DNA of 64,000 nt from a virus, in the IMG/VR virus record IMGVR_UViG_3300031851_002880, positions 23,459 through 87,458 of that record; one strand, 5' to 3'. The translations under genes and the position numbers were made by a program. Under the pieces are notes generated by a model, which saw only the letters and a list, made by a program, of their open reading frames with translations, made no database searches and was not told where the DNA came from. Position 1 is the first letter of the stretch. Each line of letters begins with the position of its first letter. Shown piece by piece: positions 26,596 to 34,680 of the stretch.

Positions 26596-27404
26596 GTGTA
26601 TGCTCCTTTAAAGTGTGGTAGCCAAAAGTTTTGTACAAAATCTTCGTGTGCTTCGTAACTAGGATGATTATCGTATCCATCGTCCCATGTGTTTAGATTA
26701 TTGAGTGTATACTCTCGAAGCCCGCCGTCTTCATTGTCTGTAAACAAAAACTTATTCCAATGTATTTCATCTTGTAAAGTTACAAACTGATCAGCACACC
26801 ATGTTTTGTATTCTTTTACAAATGCTCTGAATGTAGTAAATCTATATTCCCAACCTTTAAGTTCGCACATCTGTTGAACAAGCAAAATATTCGAAAGTGT
26901 TTGATGCCACATAGCATTTTGATTCCACATAAACTTTGAGTAAGATCTAAATGCATCTACATACTGTATGTCAATATCAAAGTTATTGCTCCACCTTGTT
27001 TTTTCACTAACGTTACCGCCATTCAATAACCAATAATTTCCTGTTATTTTTTGAATGTCACCGTTTGCACTTGTTAGTGCATATACTCCGGGATTCATAT
27101 CGTTATTAGATTCAGTATTGTTTTGGAATAACATATCTACATAAGGTGTTTCTGTTTCATGTAGTGGAAATTCGCTTCTAGTAGGAGAACTCCACATGAT
27201 GCTTATGTCAGGCGTGAATCCTTCTCGTTCTGCTTTCAATGCACAGTCAATTACAGCACTTGCAATAAATTTATTGCCGGCTCCGCTTTTACTTACATTC
27301 CGAGAATTGTTATAGTTAAGTAAATCACGTTGGATAACTCTTGCCCAGCTATTATGCATGTCTGTAAAGCTACATCCTCCGAATATATGAAATTTTACAG
27401 CCAT
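26592..27404 (-). CDS. SGNH/GDSL-type hydrolase-like protein
   Basis: The 270-residue protein has the SGNH blocks: FGGCSFTDM at 8-16 (nucleophile S12), SKSGAGNKFI at 39-48 (Gly of block II and N44), SIMWSSPTRSEF, and GYDNHPSYEAHEDF near the end, with the catalytic Asp/His pair. SGNH enzymes hydrolyse or transfer acyl groups on sugars, lipids or peptidoglycan. Acylation or deacylation of a glycan would fit the neighbours. A second SGNH protein is encoded at 31354-32055. The ATG overlaps the upstream gene by ten bases. Confidence 0.7.
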   Translation of the reverse strand: MAVKFHIFGGCSFTDMHNSWARVIQRDLLNYNNSRNVSKSGAGNKFIASAVIDCALKAEREGFTPDISIMWSSPTRSEFPLHETETPYVDMLFQNNTESNNDMNPGVYALTSANGDIQKITGNYWLLNGGNVSEKTRWSNNFDIDIQYVDAFRSYSKFMWNQNAMWHQTLSNILLVQQMCELKGWEYRFTTFRAFVKEYKTWCADQFVTLQDEIHWNKFLFTDNEDGGLREYTLNNLNTWDDGYDNHPSYEAHEDFVQNFWLPHFKGAYT

Positions 27405-28375
27405 GTTTGTATTTCCTCATTTGATATCTTCATTTGTAAAAATCGTTGCTGATTATACTTTAGTCTTTGTTGTATATCATTTTTATCTATTGAATCTATG
27501 CTATTAAGATATTTACTTAGACTGTGTATTGCACTGTTGAATCTTGATACATCTTCGTGAATTGTATCGTATGTGTTGTCTAGTATATCGTCAAATGTAT
27601 CATATCCTTGTTGCCTTAAGAATTCTAATAAATTAGGCTGTCCTATATACAATGCTAGATGGCAGTTTGCAATAGGCTTCCAAGTTTTTTCTGTTATAAA
27701 TAATCCTCGACTAGCTTCAGGATACGTTTCAGTTACTAAACTAATACTTGTTTCTTCATATATCCATTTATTATGTAATCTATCATTTTTGTGTATCTCG
27801 CCATTTGATCTATCAACAACTAGATGACGATGGCTGTTACGCATGTGGTCAATTTCTGGTGTATCTTTTTTGTATATTTCTTTAAATGTATCGTAGTGAT
27901 AATTGTTATCAAGCTGGTTATACCTATTTAGGAAACTTACTAATCCAGTATCATACAACCCTGTGTCGTATAACATTTGTAGGGTATAGTAACGATGCCA
28001 GTCAGGCCTTCCATTCAAGCACAAAAACTTTTTAGCAAATGTATTTTGATTATTTGTTTGTACTCCTAATTCCTTTATATGTGTAAGATAGTCGTATGCC
28101 CAGTAATTAAAGAATATGCCTTTAGACATATTTGCGTTACAGTGAATTACTTTGCCAAAGTTGTTGAAGTAATCAATATCTATATATGCAGGATCTCCTT
28201 CAGTATGAAATATTACTAGCGGAGTATCTTTGTCATATTCTATATTACCTTTGCCTTCTATATGCTCACATATCTGCAGATTGCCATTAAAGTCTGAATA
28301 TTTTTCAATGACAGAACCTAGTCTATTAGTATCAAGACACTCAAATGTACCTTTTGCTAAAGTAATTTTTGCCAT
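27395..28375 (-). CDS. GT10-like glycosyltransferase-type protein (copy 3)
   Basis: This 326-residue copy has CLNGRPDWHRYYTLQMLYD and a C-terminal ETYPEASRGLFITEKTWKPI followed by CHLALYIGQPNLLEFLRQ, the same order as in copies 1 and 2. The Glu-Lys pair in the ITEKTWKP site is invariant among the three. Function as a glycosyltransferase is inferred by that site. It overlaps the radical SAM gene upstream by 19 bases. Confidence 0.6.
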   Translation of the reverse strand: MAKITLAKGTFECLDTNRLGSVIEKYSDFNGNLQICEHIEGKGNIEYDKDTPLVIFHTEGDPAYIDIDYFNNFGKVIHCNANMSKGIFFNYWAYDYLTHIKELGVQTNNQNTFAKKFLCLNGRPDWHRYYTLQMLYDTGLYDTGLVSFLNRYNQLDNNYHYDTFKEIYKKDTPEIDHMRNSHRHLVVDRSNGEIHKNDRLHNKWIYEETSISLVTETYPEASRGLFITEKTWKPIANCHLALYIGQPNLLEFLRQQGYDTFDDILDNTYDTIHEDVSRFNSAIHSLSKYLNSIDSIDKNDIQQRLKYNQQRFLQMKISNEEIQTWL

Positions 28376-29214
28376 AAACTTACACTTTCAAATCCGTTTT
28401 GCGTGCCGCTAGTATTACATCCTTTACACGCTGCTAAACTACTTCGGTTACCTTTGTCTAATTTTTTTCTAACTTCAACAAATTGTTCACTATTCCATAA
28501 TTCACTAAATGCTGTATTGTTAATATTTCCAAATGGTTGTTGTTTCCTACTCCAATCGTTACAGCATAACCGGACTTGTCCGTCCCAGTCTATAAATGCT
28601 TTGTAAAATGGTAACCAACAAGGCCTAAATACAGTTTCTTCTTTTGATACTAGTCCTCCTCGGTTATTGTAATTGTATTGTTCAATCAAATCCGGACTAC
28701 CAGTATCGTGATGATTTCGTATACGATAACTTATGTTACAATCTTGCAATAGATCTTGCACTTTGTTGTACTGTTCATTGCCATCATAACAATCAACAAT
28801 AAGCATACTAAGTCCTGCATCAGATAATTGTGTGTGAGTTAATTGGCCTGACAAGAGTCTATCGCCGTTAGTAATAATTTCTGTGTAGTATACAGAAAAT
28901 ATCTTTATAAGTTCAAGTATCTGTGGATTGAGAGTAGGTTCGCCAAATCCTGTTATATGTATGTCGCCAGTATAATTTGCTGCTTGCAATCCTTTGACAA
29001 GATTGTTTGCTGTGTCTAATGTCATTTGTAAATTTTGATTAGGATATACCGCAGGATTACTACGTGGACAAAAACTGCACGTTCTATTACATAACTCAGT
29101 AGGATTAACTTCAACAACTCCTAAGCCTAGTAGTAAAGGATTACCAATGTTAGCTTTTAGATATCTGTTGTTCCTATAACTAATATGGTCTTGGACATTA
29201 AAATTTTGAGACAT
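28357..29214 (-). CDS. Radical SAM protein with SPASM domain
   Basis: The frame is open from 29250, but ATG 29214 (MSQNFNVQ) gives a normal 17-base overlap with the upstream gene. The 285-residue protein has CNRTCSFC at C42, C46 and C49, GFGEPTLNPQILELI as the SAM-contacting segment, and a C-terminal SPASM region: CWLPFYKAFIDWDGQVRLCC, then FGNINNTAFSELWNS and ACKGCNTSG. This is the classical single radical SAM/SPASM layout of peptide-modifying and sulfatase-maturing-type enzymes, unlike the other architectures in the cluster. The substrate is unknown. Confidence 0.88.
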   Translation of the reverse strand: MSQNFNVQDHISYRNNRYLKANIGNPLLLGLGVVEVNPTELCNRTCSFCPRSNPAVYPNQNLQMTLDTANNLVKGLQAANYTGDIHITGFGEPTLNPQILELIKIFSVYYTEIITNGDRLLSGQLTHTQLSDAGLSMLIVDCYDGNEQYNKVQDLLQDCNISYRIRNHHDTGSPDLIEQYNYNNRGGLVSKEETVFRPCWLPFYKAFIDWDGQVRLCCNDWSRKQQPFGNINNTAFSELWNSEQFVEVRKKLDKGNRSSLAACKGCNTSGTQNGFESVSLWQKLL

Positions 29215-30244
29215 AACTATCAGGAATAATAAGTTTATTACTCCAATCAATTCCTTTTCGATTTGCAGGATGCTCGTTGTTTATAATCACAATACTTTTG
29301 TCTTTTGTATGTGTTACACACTTTTGCGGGTCAACAAATAATAATAGTTCAAATATATCACCTAAGAATTCTTTTTCTATATGTATACTAATACCACTAT
29401 ACGCACACTTGCTTGGCAATTCTTCCATTGGTAAGTTGCATTGTAGTAAATCAAATTTATTAAATAGCCCTTTAGTACGATCAAAGAATTTAAAGTTTAA
29501 CATGTCCGTATGCACTTTGCAGTCAGTTGGATTGTTTACTACCATAGGCAAACTTCTAAACACTAAATCACTCCATTGATCTAATTTAATTTGTGTAAAG
29601 CCTTCAAAGTTTGTTGGCATAAGTTTTTCGGGCCAAGCGTCAGAACCTAAAAATTCGTATGTAAAGTCTTTGGTTGTTTTACCAGTATCTACACTGTTAA
29701 CAAATAAACGTTCCTCAACTTCTGTTCTAAACAATATTGTATCGCTACTCAGTAAACTTTTGCGCAATGTTTCTTCATCAGTTATTACAACACCTTTATC
29801 ACGTAGTTCTTTAAATGCATTTTGTTCTTTATGTACAGTAAGCATTAAAGGCATTGTCTTACAATTAAGAAACTTTGCTGCTACACACCTATTGGTTCCG
29901 GGATGAACCATATATGTTCCATCGTCCATATGATTTACTGCCTTGACACTATTCTTCCATCCGGTCTGACAATAGCTTTGTACTAACCAAAGTATTTTTT
30001 CAAAATGATGTACAACTATGTTTTCACCGCCCATTGGTGTAATTAATGCTTTAACTGAAAAATCTTCAACTACACTTTTTGCAATACTCTTATCACCATG
30101 CGGATTTTCTAACAGCCAATCATGTAATCTATCTTCGTCAAACTTTAGCCACCAACGTAATGTCTCCATTGGTGCTTCAAATAATATTACAACGTGGTCA
30201 TCAAACCAATCTTTATCAAAGAAATCTTTACCTTGAGTAGACAT
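29198..30244 (-). CDS. Conserved-looking hypothetical protein with a weak ParB-like segment
   Basis: I do not recognise a family with confidence for this 348-residue protein. One segment, YMVHPGTNRCVAAKFL followed by MPLMLTVHK (about 110-140), resembles the G-x-R-xxAA core of ParB/sulfiredoxin-like nucleotide-binding proteins, but the resemblance is short. The rest has no clear motif, no signal peptide and no membrane segment. A one-base gap separates it from the upstream twitch-type radical SAM gene, and it overlaps the SPASM gene downstream by 17 bases. Confidence 0.6.
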   Translation of the reverse strand: MSTQGKDFFDKDWFDDHVVILFEAPMETLRWWLKFDEDRLHDWLLENPHGDKSIAKSVVEDFSVKALITPMGGENIVVHHFEKILWLVQSYCQTGWKNSVKAVNHMDDGTYMVHPGTNRCVAAKFLNCKTMPLMLTVHKEQNAFKELRDKGVVITDEETLRKSLLSSDTILFRTEVEERLFVNSVDTGKTTKDFTYEFLGSDAWPEKLMPTNFEGFTQIKLDQWSDLVFRSLPMVVNNPTDCKVHTDMLNFKFFDRTKGLFNKFDLLQCNLPMEELPSKCAYSGISIHIEKEFLGDIFELLLFVDPQKCVTHTKDKSIVIINNEHPANRKGIDWSNKLIIPDSYVSKF

Positions 30245-30245
30245 A

Positions 30246-31361
30246 TTACTCTCCTAATAATAGTGTGTTTAGTTCAGGAAATACTTGTGCAAAATTTTCT
30301 TCCCTGTGTTTATCTAATATATGCGTATATTTAAAGAAACTATCAATTGCTCCGTTGCAATTAGACATTTGATCTGCAAATGGTTTGAATTTATCATTGC
30401 TAAGTTTATCTTTAATTACTTGATGTGCATGTTGAGGTATTGCTTGCACATTATAGTGCTTAGGCCCATGTAGTGCGTTTAAGAACAACCGGTCTTCAGG
30501 AAGACCAAGTGTGTTAAACCATTGTTGAAATTCTGGCAAATATAATATATTAAAAATATTTACAGTGTGGCAAATACTTGTGTGCAAGAACGGTTGTTCA
30601 TTTGCAAAACGCAGATTACTTTCAGCTTCTTTCCAAACTGCTGGATGACGTTGGTATTCAAACTGTTTGCCTGTGCCGTCAATACTAAACATAAGTTCAA
30701 CCCATTTAAATTCTTTCCAAAGATCTAACATTTTTTGTGTGGGCTTTATTGTAGTATTAGTATTATAGTGTAAACTAATTTTATGTGCATGACCTCTTTC
30801 TACACACTTTTCTAATAATTCAAAATGTTTCTTAATTAATAAAGGTTCACCGCCTGTGAAATCTAGCCATTCAATATACTCAATTACTCTTTCAAGGTCA
30901 CGCCAAATAGGACTATTATCTTCTATCCAGTAACTTTTAAGGTTAGGATTAAGAACTTCTCCGTATAATAATTTTTCATCTTCGGCCCATTTGAAACTGC
31001 TAAAGCTACTACATATTCTGCACTTTAAATTACACACTGTTCCTAGCTTTAGATCATAATAGATAGGCGGACCTAGTTTTCCAATCCTATGAAACATATG
31101 TTCAAAGCGTTCATTATCTGCTTGACGTTTACTACGTATACCCTGCGATTCGTTTTTCCAACATTGGTTACAACCAGCAGGTTTCTTTCCTGCTAAGAAA
31201 TCTTTGCGCAATGTTTTCATTTCTTCACTAGACCAGATTTTGCTTAGACCGTCTGTGCCAAAGTGTCCTACAGGCGGGCCTTCATATAAGCAACAAGGCT
31301 TTGCATTGCCTACTGCATCAGCTTCAATATGTATCCAAGGATTTATACAAATATCACTCAA
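30246..31361 (-). CDS. Radical SAM protein with N-terminal twitch-like region (copy 3), TTG start
   Basis: The start codon is TTG at 31361, five bases after a strong AGGAG; no ATG is nearby. The 371-residue product begins MSDICINPWIHIEADAVGN, with C5, C23-C24 and C64/C67 (GCNQC) before the radical SAM motif CNLKCRIC at C110, C114 and C117, then FTGGEPLLI and FEYQRHPAVW. It ends REENFAQVFPELNTLL, the tail shared by most copies. It overlaps the upstream SGNH gene by eight bases. Confidence 0.87.
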   Translation of the reverse strand: MSDICINPWIHIEADAVGNAKPCCLYEGPPVGHFGTDGLSKIWSSEEMKTLRKDFLAGKKPAGCNQCWKNESQGIRSKRQADNERFEHMFHRIGKLGPPIYYDLKLGTVCNLKCRICSSFSSFKWAEDEKLLYGEVLNPNLKSYWIEDNSPIWRDLERVIEYIEWLDFTGGEPLLIKKHFELLEKCVERGHAHKISLHYNTNTTIKPTQKMLDLWKEFKWVELMFSIDGTGKQFEYQRHPAVWKEAESNLRFANEQPFLHTSICHTVNIFNILYLPEFQQWFNTLGLPEDRLFLNALHGPKHYNVQAIPQHAHQVIKDKLSNDKFKPFADQMSNCNGAIDSFFKYTHILDKHREENFAQVFPELNTLLLGE

Positions 31362-32055
31362 TTGCGCTCCTAACCATAGGGTATATATATTCGTCTGCTA
31401 CAAGTTTGTGTCCTTGAGGTGATATATGATAACCATTGTCAATGTAATGATTATTATCTAAAAAGTTGTGTACACTATCTTGATGTACCGGTACTGGTAG
31501 TACTTTTTCTACATCTATAGGCGTTGGTACCCACGGAAAGAATATAATCTTGTCACCAAAGTTTTCTATATAAGATTTAAGCATATCTAGTTGACACATT
31601 AATTGTTCGGTAGCCAATGTACTAAATGTATGATTTTCGTATAAGAATTTTGTAGTAGTGTCAATATCACTTTTCTTACTTAAACTATTAGAGTATTCAC
31701 CTACAGTAATCTTGTGTGTCTTTTCTTCTGTTATTCCCCAAAGGCGTGTATGCTTGCCTTCTCGTGTCCATACTGGTTGTTCTAGATTGTCATGAAATCG
31801 GTTGTCTAGAAAATTTTTCTTACCACTAATAGATATTTGCATTCTATCAAATGTAGTTAACTGAAACAAAACAACTTTTGGTTTATACTTTTGGTAAAGT
31901 CTATATGCTGAGTATACTGCATACGCATTGTCTATGCCGGCATGTCCGCCATTTATAACTGTTGTTCCGCACTTGTCTTGTAGATAAGCCGAAAAAGTTT
32001 CATTTGATTCTACACCAGTACCAAACGTCCAGCTGCATCCAATAGTAAGTATCAT
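31354..32055 (-). CDS. SGNH/GDSL-type hydrolase-like protein
   Basis: The 233-residue protein starts MILTIGCSWTFGTG with nucleophile S8, has INGGHAGIDNAYA (block II Gly37 and block III N43), and ends with NGYHISPQGHKLVADEY, where H210 is the likely catalytic histidine. No signal peptide is seen, so the enzyme would act in the cytoplasm. An acyl transfer or hydrolysis on a glycan or lipid intermediate is the likely role. It sits between two twitch-type radical SAM genes, overlapping each by four to eight bases. Confidence 0.75.
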   Translation of the reverse strand: MILTIGCSWTFGTGVESNETFSAYLQDKCGTTVINGGHAGIDNAYAVYSAYRLYQKYKPKVVLFQLTTFDRMQISISGKKNFLDNRFHDNLEQPVWTREGKHTRLWGITEEKTHKITVGEYSNSLSKKSDIDTTTKFLYENHTFSTLATEQLMCQLDMLKSYIENFGDKIIFFPWVPTPIDVEKVLPVPVHQDSVHNFLDNNHYIDNGYHISPQGHKLVADEYIYPMVRSAIE

Positions 32056-33242
32056 TTTACCAAGTCCTGTAATTCAGGAAATGTTTCTGCAAAATTTTCA
32101 TTCCTAATTATGTCTACCATTTCTATGTTTTTCTTAAACTCTAGTATTAGATGAGATGTATCTGCATCATTCATAAATTTTGCAACTGATAAGAATCCAC
32201 GCTCAACTCTTTCTTCGCCCCATCTCTTACACTTTTCTGCCATATCTGTATATTTTTTAGTTAATTCTTTTTTCATGCTTGCAGGTAGTATTTGTAAACT
32301 TAGATGCTCAGGATGATGGACAATGTTAATATGAAAGTCTCTTGGGTGTCCTATAAAGTTATCTTCTAATGCCCATTCGTAGAAATCTGTCATATGAAAT
32401 GCATTTTGTACACTAACTGTAAAGTTAATAAAAAAGTTTATATCAGGTGCTTTTTGTATTATTGCTTTTCTATTAGCAACAATCTTATTCCAGTCAGTGC
32501 CTTTACGTATATATTCTGCTCTTGCGCCGTAGCCATCTATACTTGCTCCTACATGTACGTTATCAAATCTAGGCCAAATGTCAAGAACATCAAGTTTTTT
32601 GTATCTTAACTGGCTAAGATTAGTATTATAACGAATGATAGTATCGTACTTTTGCATTTCATCTAGTTTATTTAAGATACGGTAATGTTCTTCCATTAGT
32701 AATGGCTCGCCGCCAGCAAAATAAATATCTTCTACTTTATCAAATAACGGTTCTATTTGATTCCACATGTTAATATTTTTACCTGGGTCAGGTAAGTCAT
32801 TAGGTAATTGACCCCACATCTTTTTTTGATCTTCGTACCAACCTGTACTTAACTGTGGACCGCAACTTCTGCAACGCATATTACATATATTAGAAAATCT
32901 AAAGTCCCAGTAGTGTATACTTAAATCGTCTAAACTTCCGTCAGCATTTGTTGTTTGTAATAGATCCATATGATGTGAAAAAGTCTCATTCATATGTGTA
33001 CGCAAACTTGTTCCGCCGTTTGATTCATTAATAAAGCAACGTTTACAACTTGCCGGTTGTTCATTGTTAAGAAACTGTGTACGTAGCTTTTTCATATCCT
33101 TGCCATTCCAAATTTCAGCAAGAGTATTTTCATTTAGATTACCGACTGAATCTTCCATTGCTGTTAAGCAACAAGGATATACATCGTTGTTAGGCCATGT
33201 ATGTAAATGTATCCACGGTGATATGCATTTGTTGTCAGTCAT
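32052..33242 (-). CDS. Radical SAM protein with N-terminal twitch-like region (copy 4)
   Basis: The 396-residue protein begins MTDNKCISPWIHLHTWPNND with C6, C24-C25 and C66/C69 (SCKRC) ahead of the radical SAM motif CNMRCRSC at C120, C124 and C127. FAGGEPLLMEEHYRIL is the SAM-contacting segment, and YIRKGTDWNKI is shared with its relatives. It ends RNENFAETFPELQDLV. The ATG is eight bases inside the next-upstream gene. Confidence 0.88.
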   Translation of the reverse strand: MTDNKCISPWIHLHTWPNNDVYPCCLTAMEDSVGNLNENTLAEIWNGKDMKKLRTQFLNNEQPASCKRCFINESNGGTSLRTHMNETFSHHMDLLQTTNADGSLDDLSIHYWDFRFSNICNMRCRSCGPQLSTGWYEDQKKMWGQLPNDLPDPGKNINMWNQIEPLFDKVEDIYFAGGEPLLMEEHYRILNKLDEMQKYDTIIRYNTNLSQLRYKKLDVLDIWPRFDNVHVGASIDGYGARAEYIRKGTDWNKIVANRKAIIQKAPDINFFINFTVSVQNAFHMTDFYEWALEDNFIGHPRDFHINIVHHPEHLSLQILPASMKKELTKKYTDMAEKCKRWGEERVERGFLSVAKFMNDADTSHLILEFKKNIEMVDIIRNENFAETFPELQDLVK

Positions 33243-34680
33243 ATGTTGCTAGAGGCTCATCAATATTTTTTGGATCTGGCTTTAGTATCCAACCTTCTTT
33301 TTCTGCAAGTTCCATAATACTTGCATCAGTGTCTGGAATACTTTCAACCCAGTCTGTTAGTATTTTAGGAAATACACTTAGGCTTTTGTTCCTACGTACA
33401 TCATATTGCTGATAGAAAGTTTTAAAGTCACGCCACAACGTAGCAGGGTTACTTGTACGCCTATGCGGAGCATCTACTGTAACTAGGTAATCTATCAAAC
33501 GTTCAATACTTGCCTTTTCAAACTCGTGCCATAATTCTTTGTCTTTGTTTGCTGCATACCAAGTAGATAAATTTTTGTGGAGTTCATCTTTAATATGGTT
33601 AGGTAAAGCAAGTGGTGACTGAAAGCTAGGAAATCTCAAAAGGTTAACACTTACACTTGGCCATTTACTTCCTGTTGTTTCTTTCAATTCATATATTTGA
33701 TCTAAGAAATCTGTAATACTAAACAAGCATAAACTATTAATAGTCATCATTACATGTAGATTTGCATTTGCTTCTGACAATATACGCTTTACATTGTTTA
33801 ACCATTGTTCATAAACTAGCCCGTCACGTATATATTCTGCTTGAGCACCTACAGCTTCACAACTTGTATAAATTTCAAAGTTCTTAATACCATGCGACTT
33901 TTGTATAAGTTTATCTATTATATCATTCTTAGCAATTAGATTACTATTAATTGCAAAACGCATCTTGCTATTTTGTGCTTCAAACCAATCAAACAATTTC
34001 CAAGTGTTATGGCTCATTAAAGGCTCGCCGCCTGTAATGCGTAGTTCTTCTAAACTACTGCTAAGTCCGTTTTCCCACCATTTCCAAAATGCTTGAATGT
34101 AAGGATTATCGTCATCATCTTTGTAAGGTTGTGTCCAACTGCCGTCTTGTCTAAATGCACCAGCACCATCACTTACTAAGTTTGTGTACTCGCCATTCTT
34201 TTTAATATCTTTAGCCCATGTGGTTGAGAAACTTGCATTACAATAACTACATGCTAAGTTACACGTTCTGTCAAACGCAATTTCAAAAGTTTTGAGGTGA
34301 ACATTTTCTGTGTAGTTCATATCGTATGCACGTTGTAATTCGTCGTCATCATAGATAATAGTTTTAAAGACTCTGTCACTAACAGCATCTTTTTTCATAT
34401 CTTCCATTTTCCAACAATACTCACACTCACGTGGTCGTTGTCCAACTTGCATTTGCTTACGCATTTCTTTTTTGTGCTTTGTGTTGTGTATAGCAGTAAA
34501 GTCTGCTTCAACTTCTTCAAGCGGTATTTTGTGTGCCGGCGGGTGATGACAACTTGTAGTAGTGCCGCTACCTAACCATGTAGTTGCATTATACCATTTA
34601 GCACCACAGAAGCTAGGACTTTTAGCGTTAATAACTCTGTCTCTATACTCTGTTAAACTTTCGTCGGGTTTCTTAGGCAT
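33235..34680 (-). CDS. Radical SAM protein with N-terminal twitch-like region (copy 5, HHPP type)
   Basis: The 481-residue protein starts after a GAGGA ribosome site and has C25, C44 (SCHHPPAHKIP) and C86/C89 (ECEYC) before CNLACSYC at C140, C144 and C147, then RITGGEPLM. EYIRDGLVYEQWLNNVKRI aligns with the same block in copy 6, immediately upstream. The C-terminal RNKSLSVFPKI is a weakened version of the family tail. The HHPP block with a shortened cysteine spacing sets copies 5 and 6 apart as a recent tandem pair. Confidence 0.87.
   Translation of the reverse strand: MPKKPDESLTEYRDRVINAKSPSFCGAKWYNATTWLGSGTTTSCHHPPAHKIPLEEVEADFTAIHNTKHKKEMRKQMQVGQRPRECEYCWKMEDMKKDAVSDRVFKTIIYDDDELQRAYDMNYTENVHLKTFEIAFDRTCNLACSYCNASFSTTWAKDIKKNGEYTNLVSDGAGAFRQDGSWTQPYKDDDDNPYIQAFWKWWENGLSSSLEELRITGGEPLMSHNTWKLFDWFEAQNSKMRFAINSNLIAKNDIIDKLIQKSHGIKNFEIYTSCEAVGAQAEYIRDGLVYEQWLNNVKRILSEANANLHVMMTINSLCLFSITDFLDQIYELKETTGSKWPSVSVNLLRFPSFQSPLALPNHIKDELHKNLSTWYAANKDKELWHEFEKASIERLIDYLVTVDAPHRRTSNPATLWRDFKTFYQQYDVRRNKSLSVFPKILTDWVESIPDTDASIMELAEKEGWILKPDPKNIDEPLATYD

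Noticed and set aside
29198-30244. ParB-family nuclease assignment
   Set aside because: The similarity covers only about 20 residues and lacks the full set of ParB motifs.
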